10,578 nucleotides of DNA, taken from contig DPMX01000089.1 in assembly GCA_003540955.1 (NCBI GenBank), forward strand, positions 1-10,578. The letters are read 5' to 3'. This DNA is from Gammaproteobacteria bacterium (GTDB lineage Bacteria; Pseudomonadota; Gammaproteobacteria; Ga0077536). This document shows positions 7,202 through 10,578 of the stretch, piece after piece (position 1 is the first letter of the stretch; every line of letters starts with the position of its first letter). Position numbers and translations under genes: made by a program. Under the pieces are notes generated by a model, which worked only from the letters and a program-made list of their open reading frames with translations, ran no database searches and was not told where the DNA came from.

Positions 7202-8293
7202 TTAGTATTTTGCAATCACATGTTTACTGAACTCTTCAATCATCTCGCGGGCATTCTCTTTTTCTACAACCTGAATAGCAATGCTATCTAAACCTGCCTC
7301 TTCCATCGCTTTAAGTCTATCGATTACTTCGGTAGCCGACCCGGTCAATGAGCTCATCTTGATCAAAGAATCATTAAAATAGTTTTCTTCTCCTGGTCTT
7401 AAATAGACGAGGTGCCCTTCATGAACCTGCTGGTAAAATCGTTCTTTGCCTACCTTGCTTTGAGGCAAATAGCTCTTTTCATAGTCTTGGTAAAGCTCTA
7501 TTAAGTCCTGCGGCACATCTTCAGAATGAGTGTCTCCCGTCTTGCAAAAGGAATTTTCCCAAAAGGCGTGTAGATTAAACATACAGAAAGGACCCACTCG
7601 CCTAATTACGCGGGGGGATGTATATGATTCACCATTTTTCAGAATACAGGCCGTCGTTAATGCCGATGTATGGAAGGTGTCAGGTAAAGTCCGGTTTGCT
7701 TTTTTAGCCCCTGCGCGGATAGCGTCTAAACCATAACGAAAACTATCGGGAGGTTGGACTAGTGTTATCCAACCATCACCCGCTCTTCCAGTGAGTTCCA
7801 GAGACTTTGGCCCATTCGACGCGATGTGAATGGGGACCGGATCGGTATTATTTACGTAACCTTTATCGCGATGAAGGAAACGAACATGCCTCTCCCGTTC
7901 TCCATCTCGAAATAGACACTCCTCTCCGGCTAGTAAACTTCTCACCTGTTCAACATGTTCTTCCATGTGTGACAACTTACAAGGCGGTAATCCCATTGTA
8001 TGTCGCGCAGTGAAGCCTACGCCTATTCCAAATATTACTCTGCCAGGCGCTAGTTGATTCAGAGTCCCAATCGCCTGAGCCGAGACCGGAGCGATACGGT
8101 TACTCGGCACAGCGACGTAAGTCCCCAACGTTAAAGTGGAAGTATGCTCAGCCACTAGCGTCATGCACATGTAGACTTCGCTATACAACATTTGCGAATC
8201 ATAAAACCATGATTTTGTGAATCCGTTGTCCTCGGCAATTTGCGCATCTTTCCACGCATCGAGATACGGCGGGAAAGTAATTCCAAACTCCAT
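7202..8293 (-). CDS. LLM-class flavin-dependent oxidoreductase (luciferase-like)
   Basis: The 363-residue protein belongs to the bacterial luciferase-like / F420-dependent methylenetetrahydromethanopterin reductase superfamily, TIM-barrel enzymes using FMN or F420. The N-terminus MEFGITFPPYLDAWKDAQIAEDNGF is the usual first strand and helix. Core motifs are TLGTYVAVPSNRIAPVSAQAIGTLNQLAPGRVIFGIGVG (about residues 55-93), PIHIASNGPKSLELTGRAGDGWIT, and a C-terminal DRLKAMEEAGLDSIAIQVV. The substrate cannot be told from sequence; members act on aldehydes, alkanesulfonates, amines and many xenobiotics. Choosing between FMN and F420 also needs a phylogeny. The start is supported by AGGAG just upstream on the minus strand (8299-8303). 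It is the first gene of a two-gene unit with the ADC-like gene, and its upstream region is shared with the divergent rhomboid gene. Confidence 0.9.
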   Translation of the reverse strand: MEFGITFPPYLDAWKDAQIAEDNGFTKSWFYDSQMLYSEVYMCMTLVAEHTSTLTLGTYVAVPSNRIAPVSAQAIGTLNQLAPGRVIFGIGVGFTARHTMGLPPCKLSHMEEHVEQVRSLLAGEECLFRDGERERHVRFLHRDKGYVNNTDPVPIHIASNGPKSLELTGRAGDGWITLVQPPDSFRYGLDAIRAGAKKANRTLPDTFHTSALTTACILKNGESYTSPRVIRRVGPFCMFNLHAFWENSFCKTGDTHSEDVPQDLIELYQDYEKSYLPQSKVGKERFYQQVHEGHLVYLRPGEENYFNDSLIKMSSLTGSATEVIDRLKAMEEAGLDSIAIQVVEKENAREMIEEFSKHVIAKY

Positions 8294-8324
8294 CAGCTGC
8301 TCCTTATATTCCGTCAGTTAACAA

Positions 8325-8394
8325 AATTTTACAAAGCCGTTAAGCAACGAGATAGTATAGGATAACGACCAACAAGGGACATTTTTGTAAAATT
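8325..8394. repeat. 11-bp inverted repeat upstream of the LLM gene
   Basis: AATTTTACAAA at 8325-8335 and its exact reverse complement TTTGTAAAATT at 8384-8394 flank 48 bp. They lie 32-101 bp upstream of the LLM oxidoreductase start. Between them, on the minus strand, is a TATACT hexamer that could be a -10 element, though I find no good -35 at standard spacing. Two half-sites bracketing a promoter would suit a regulator that loops or binds co-operatively. The repeat is AT-rich, so chance is possible. Confidence 0.4.
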
Positions 8395-8441
8395 ATCGAA
8401 AATCCATAGAGGCGTGCGGTTAGAGGTGACTTAGCTTAAAT

Positions 8442-8469
8442 TTGACTGGAAAAAAAGCAACAATAAAGT
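8442..8469 (+). promoter_or_regulatory. Candidate sigma70 promoter for the rhomboid gene
   Basis: TTGACT (8442-8447) is a near-consensus -35, followed after 16 nt by TAAAGT (8464-8469), which matches the -10 consensus at four of six positions. It would give a leader of about 100 nt before the ATG at 8576. That leader contains a GACGGA (8492-8497) / TCCGTC (8504-8509) hairpin with no T-run. The -10 is weak, so this is tentative. Confidence 0.4.
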
Positions 8470-8575
8470 GAACATACGGGTCGGTGGCGGAGACGGAGAC
8501 TCTTCCGTCCCAGTTGAATAAGCACAGACGCGGAGTTATAAAAACGAAATATTTTCATTCCTGTGGCTCTAATTT

Positions 8576-9346
8576 ATGATTCCTATTCGAGACGACAACC
8601 CAACTCTCCTGACGCCCTATGTAACTTACGGAATTACGGCGTTAACTGCAGCATTTTGGTTTTTCTCGCAAGGTTTCGGGAACGATCCTGCACTAACCCG
8701 CTCTGTATGTGCGTTAGGGTTAGTTCCCGGAGAGCTCTTCAGTACGTTACCGGCCGGGTCCGCCATTCAACTCGGACCCCAGACTGGATGCATCGCTTCA
8801 GGAAATGGAGATTGGAGTACACTGATCACTCATATGTTTCTTCACGGCAGTTGGATGCACCTGCTAGGGAATATGTGGTTTTTATGGATTTTCGGAAATA
8901 ATGTCGAAGACTCTATGGGACATGCGCGTTTCGCCGTTTTCTACCTTCTTTGTGGTCTCGCTGCGGCTGGTCTGCAGATAATATCGGATCCCACGTCAGT
9001 TATTCCTATGGTGGGTGCGTCTGGAGCAATTGGCGGTGTTATGGGGGCATACCTTGTCCTTTATCCGCGCGTAAACGTGCACATGCTTTTCTGGTTGGGT
9101 TTTTTTGTCACGACCTTCGTTATCCCGGCGTACTGGATGCTGGGCTACTGGTTTTTGGTACAAATGATCGGCGGCGTCGGCTCGTTAGGTGCCCAGGGAG
9201 GTGGAGTCGCATTCTGGGCTCATGTAGGCGGCTTTATCGCGGGGGCACTTTTGATACTGAAGTTTCGGGATCCCCTATTAATTGCCAGACATCCCTACCA
9301 TGGTTGGGGACGGCAATCATCGCGTCCGTACCGACGTATACGGTAG
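8576..9346 (+). CDS. Rhomboid family intramembrane serine protease
   Basis: The 256-residue polytopic inner-membrane protein should cleave other membrane proteins within or near the bilayer. Rhomboid signatures are clear. The oxyanion/HxxxN element is HGSWMHLLGN, with His95 and Asn99. The nucleophile is Ser149 in GASGAIGG, and the catalytic base is His216 in AHVGGF. About six hydrophobic helices are visible: roughly 14-32, 88-107, 117-136, 148-164, 170-198 and 211-228. The loop after helix 1 (about 35-85) is long and contains Cys45 and Cys72, which could form a disulfide if it faces the periplasm. The C-terminus is basic (GWGRQSSRPYRRIR). There is no strong Shine-Dalgarno before the ATG at 8576, but homology-like sequence begins there. 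Its substrate is unknown, and the neighbouring genes do not reveal it. Confidence 0.93.
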   Translation: MIPIRDDNPTLLTPYVTYGITALTAAFWFFSQGFGNDPALTRSVCALGLVPGELFSTLPAGSAIQLGPQTGCIASGNGDWSTLITHMFLHGSWMHLLGNMWFLWIFGNNVEDSMGHARFAVFYLLCGLAAAGLQIISDPTSVIPMVGASGAIGGVMGAYLVLYPRVNVHMLFWLGFFVTTFVIPAYWMLGYWFLVQMIGGVGSLGAQGGGVAFWAHVGGFIAGALLILKFRDPLLIARHPYHGWGRQSSRPYRRIR

Positions 9347-9347
9347 G

Positions 9348-9382
9348 AAGTAGATGCAGCCGACTGCCCTTTTAGTCTACTT
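9348..9382 (+). terminator. Possible terminator hairpin after the rhomboid gene
   Basis: A 7-bp inverted repeat, AAGTAGA (9348-9354) and TCTACTT (9376-9382), starts one base after the rhomboid stop codon. It encloses a second small stem, GCAG (9356-9359) and CTGC (9364-9367), around CCGA. The two stems could stack with a T-rich internal loop (CCTTTTAG). There is no real T-run after it, so its action as a terminator is uncertain. Confidence 0.35.
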
Positions 9383-9466
9383 GATCAATTTACAACAGCC
9401 GGGAATCAATACATTGCCGCCGAATGAGGCCTACTCCGGAATTGATTCTCTCTACTGGAGTGCCCT

Positions 9467-9835
9467 GTGAGCAAAAGCCTCTTAGTGCTTTTGCCATTTT
9501 TGGTTACGACTTATGTGGCATCCGCCAATGATTACCCAACGGTCGAGCGCGTAGACCATGTGTTGACTTGTATGCGTTTAGCTGGCGGTCAAACAATAGA
9601 CAATCTTTTCTCATGTTCGTGCGAAATCGATGCGATTGCCGAAGTTATCGATTTTGACGATTTCAATGAAGCGCGCACCTATGAGTCAAATCGGCGTATG
9701 CCGGGCGAAAAGGGTGGATTGTTTCGTAATAGCAAGCGTGGTGACGAAGTTGTGGGAAAATTGCTTAGTGCGCGTGAGGGCGCTAGGAAAAGGTGTTTTA
9801 TCAGGGGGGCGCGCAATTTTGAAGGCGGCAACTGA
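9467..9835 (+). CDS. Small secreted four-cysteine protein, function unknown
   Basis: The 122-residue protein starts at GTG 9467, supported by GGAG at 9457-9460 six bases upstream. A signal peptide is evident: MSKSLLVLLPFLVTTYVASA, with cleavage likely after Ala20 (AxA motif). The mature part has four cysteines: Cys35, Cys50 and Cys52 (a CSC pair) and Cys110. Other visible features are an acidic helix-like stretch, EIDAIAEVIDFDDFNEA, a GEKGG motif near residue 80, and a basic end, AREGARKRCF. The paired Cys suggest a periplasmic disulfide-stabilised or metal/haem-associated protein, but there is no CXXCH haem motif. I have only a weak recollection of similar proteins beside PQQ-dependent alcohol dehydrogenases. 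The gene downstream is such an enzyme, so a role in that periplasmic system is a reasonable inference, not a demonstrated one. Confidence 0.8.
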   Translation: MSKSLLVLLPFLVTTYVASANDYPTVERVDHVLTCMRLAGGQTIDNLFSCSCEIDAIAEVIDFDDFNEARTYESNRRMPGEKGGLFRNSKRGDEVVGKLLSAREGARKRCFIRGARNFEGGN

Positions 9836-9946
9836 GGCTTAGCCAATTAGCGGGGTATTTCCGCTGCGGGAGATCCCTAGTACAGGCAGTCTTGTTAAGT
9901 TTTATGCAGACTTAGTTAGTAGGGGCCTCATTCTAATCGAAAGCAG

Positions 9947-9974
9947 TTGCTGAGTAGTTATATACGGCTATAAT
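9947..9974 (+). promoter_or_regulatory. Sigma70-type promoter for the XoxF-like gene
   Basis: TTGCTG (9947-9952) as -35 and a perfect TATAAT (9969-9974) as -10 are separated by 16 nt. Transcription would start near 9981, giving a leader of about 184 nt before the ATG at 10165. It is the best promoter match I saw in the window and suggests the quinoprotein can be transcribed separately from the small secreted gene upstream. The long leader and the palindrome just after the start site leave room for regulation. Confidence 0.6.
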
Positions 9975-9992
9975 CCTCTTTTGGGGTTGAAA

Positions 9993-10020
9993 GAAAATAA
10001 TTTTCGTTAGGAAAAATAAT
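9993..10020 (+). repeat. AT-rich palindrome and near-direct repeat after the promoter
   Basis: GAAAATAATTTTC at 9993-10005 is a perfect palindrome around a central A. GAAAAATAAT at 10011-10020 repeats its left part with one extra A. They begin roughly 12 nt past the predicted transcription start, a position where a bound repressor could block elongation. AT-rich palindromes arise easily by chance. Confidence 0.35.
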
Positions 10021-10164
10021 CACTTATAACAAATCAGTTTGAGATAAATTGGGCTCTCTTAACGTTGTAGCACCTCGGCTTCGGGTCGATATTCGGTTGT
10101 GATGCCAGGGAGTTTGACGGATGCGTGCAAGCAACGACAAAAATCCAGTGTGGAGGATTATCTT

Positions 10165-10578
10165 ATGAAGAAACCATCGCGGAAACGGTGGCTCGTAGCG
10201 CTAACGTCGCTTTCGATACTCCTTGTATCTTGTGTTGTGCTGTCAAATACCGAAGTAGAAAAACTTAATCAAGATCCTAACTACTGGGCATTCCCTGGTG
10301 GTAATTACTGGAACTGGCGCTATACCGAGCTGAAACAAATCAACAAATATAATGTCCGAAATCTCCAAGCAGCATGGACGTTTTCCACTGGAGTCTTGCG
10401 CGGTCATGAAGGTGGCCCATTGGTTTTACCTGGTTCTGCGACAGGTCTGCCACACGATACTTTGTATATCCATTCGGCATTCCCAAACAATACATTTGCC
10501 ATCAACCTCGACACTCTAGAAATCGTTTGGGAATATGTTCCCGTCCAAGACTATGACGAAACCGTCCCCGTGATGTGC
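10165..10578 (+). CDS. PQQ-dependent (XoxF/MxaF-like) alcohol dehydrogenase, N-terminal part
   Basis: The first 138 codons of a quinoprotein methanol/alcohol dehydrogenase are present; full proteins are about 600 residues. These eight-bladed propeller enzymes oxidise methanol or other alcohols in the periplasm using PQQ and pass electrons to cytochrome c. Matching features are DPNYWAFPGGNYWNWRY, LKQINKYNVRNLQAAWTFSTG, VLRGHEGGPLV and LYIHSAFPNNTFAINL. The last visible codons, PVMC, should be the first Cys of the conserved CysCys disulfide. The ATG at 10165 has GGAGG at 10152-10156 with good spacing. The signal sequence MKKPSRKRWLVALTSLSILL runs into LVSC (20-23), a lipobox-like motif that would make Cys23 a lipid anchor. 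The Asp residue that marks lanthanide-dependent XoxF lies outside the window, so XoxF versus MxaF is open; the resemblance favours XoxF. Symbol withheld because the gene is incomplete. Confidence 0.9.
   Translation, partial: MKKPSRKRWLVALTSLSILLVSCVVLSNTEVEKLNQDPNYWAFPGGNYWNWRYTELKQINKYNVRNLQAAWTFSTGVLRGHEGGPLVLPGSATGLPHDTLYIHSAFPNNTFAINLDTLEIVWEYVPVQDYDETVPVMC

Larger units (their letters stand above)
9836..10164. other. 329-bp gap carrying promoter and leader of the quinoprotein gene
   Basis: The first 110 bases after the small secreted gene hold only a weak hairpin, AGCGG (9849-9853) / CCGCT (9861-9865), without a T-run. From 9947 there is a convincing promoter (listed separately), then a leader of about 180 nt. 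That leader contains the palindrome GAAAATAATTTTC (9993-10005), a near-copy of its left half at 10011-10020, and a small stem-loop around 10070-10085. I found no tRNA, known riboswitch pattern or credible small ORF here. Confidence 0.6.

Noticed and set aside
8950..9375. Plus-strand 141-codon ORF overlapping the rhomboid gene
   Set aside because: It lies in another frame of the rhomboid coding sequence, which has all catalytic motifs. The alternative product is rich in Trp, Arg and Cys and not protein-like.
9630..9842. 70-codon ORF overlapping the small secreted protein gene
   Set aside because: It has no Shine-Dalgarno, and the overlapping frame has a signal peptide, paired cysteines and a good ribosome-binding site.

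Overview
The window looks like chromosomal DNA from a gammaproteobacterium. Positions 1-4365 hold the classic gammaproteobacterial order rplT - pheS - pheT - ihfA - MerR-type regulator - tRNA-Pro(GGG), and the proteins are very close in sequence to their E. coli and Pseudomonas counterparts. The species cannot be named from this sequence. A PQQ-dependent (XoxF/MxaF-type) alcohol dehydrogenase at the right edge suggests a bacterium that oxidises methanol or other short alcohols in the periplasm.

Layout. 1-37 is the 3' end of rplT (ribosomal protein L20), followed by a perfect 10-bp hairpin (74-96) with a T-rich tail. 140-3517 holds pheS and pheT, the two subunits of phenylalanyl-tRNA synthetase. 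ihfA starts 2 nt after pheT, and a small MerR-type regulator overlaps the end of ihfA by 23 nt, so these four genes look like one transcription unit. A tRNA-Pro(GGG) with encoded CCA lies at 4289-4365. Beyond it the conserved order ends. glmS (4576-6408, first enzyme of amino-sugar synthesis) is on the plus strand and converges with a two-gene minus-strand unit: an LLM-class flavin-dependent oxidoreductase (8293-7202), then an acetoacetate-decarboxylase-like protein (7175-6486). Divergent from that unit is a rhomboid serine protease (8576-9346). Next come a small secreted four-cysteine protein (9467-9835) and, behind a good sigma70-type promoter and a leader of about 180 nt, the first 138 codons of a XoxF/MxaF-like quinoprotein that runs off the window.

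How it fits together. The left part is housekeeping: translation, nucleoid architecture and cell-wall precursor supply. The right part is accessory. The LLM/ADC-like pair probably catalyses consecutive steps on an unidentified substrate. The ADC-like member has Met where the catalytic Schiff-base lysine of acetoacetate decarboxylase should be, so it is unlikely to be an ordinary decarboxylase. The secreted Cys protein and the quinoprotein may belong to one periplasmic alcohol-oxidation module. The quinoprotein carries an apparent lipobox, which would make it membrane-anchored, unlike the usual soluble periplasmic enzyme. I saw no CRISPR array, insertion sequence or phage gene. I do not claim a proven new system; the best leads are the ADC-like/LLM pair and the lipobox-bearing quinoprotein with its small neighbour.
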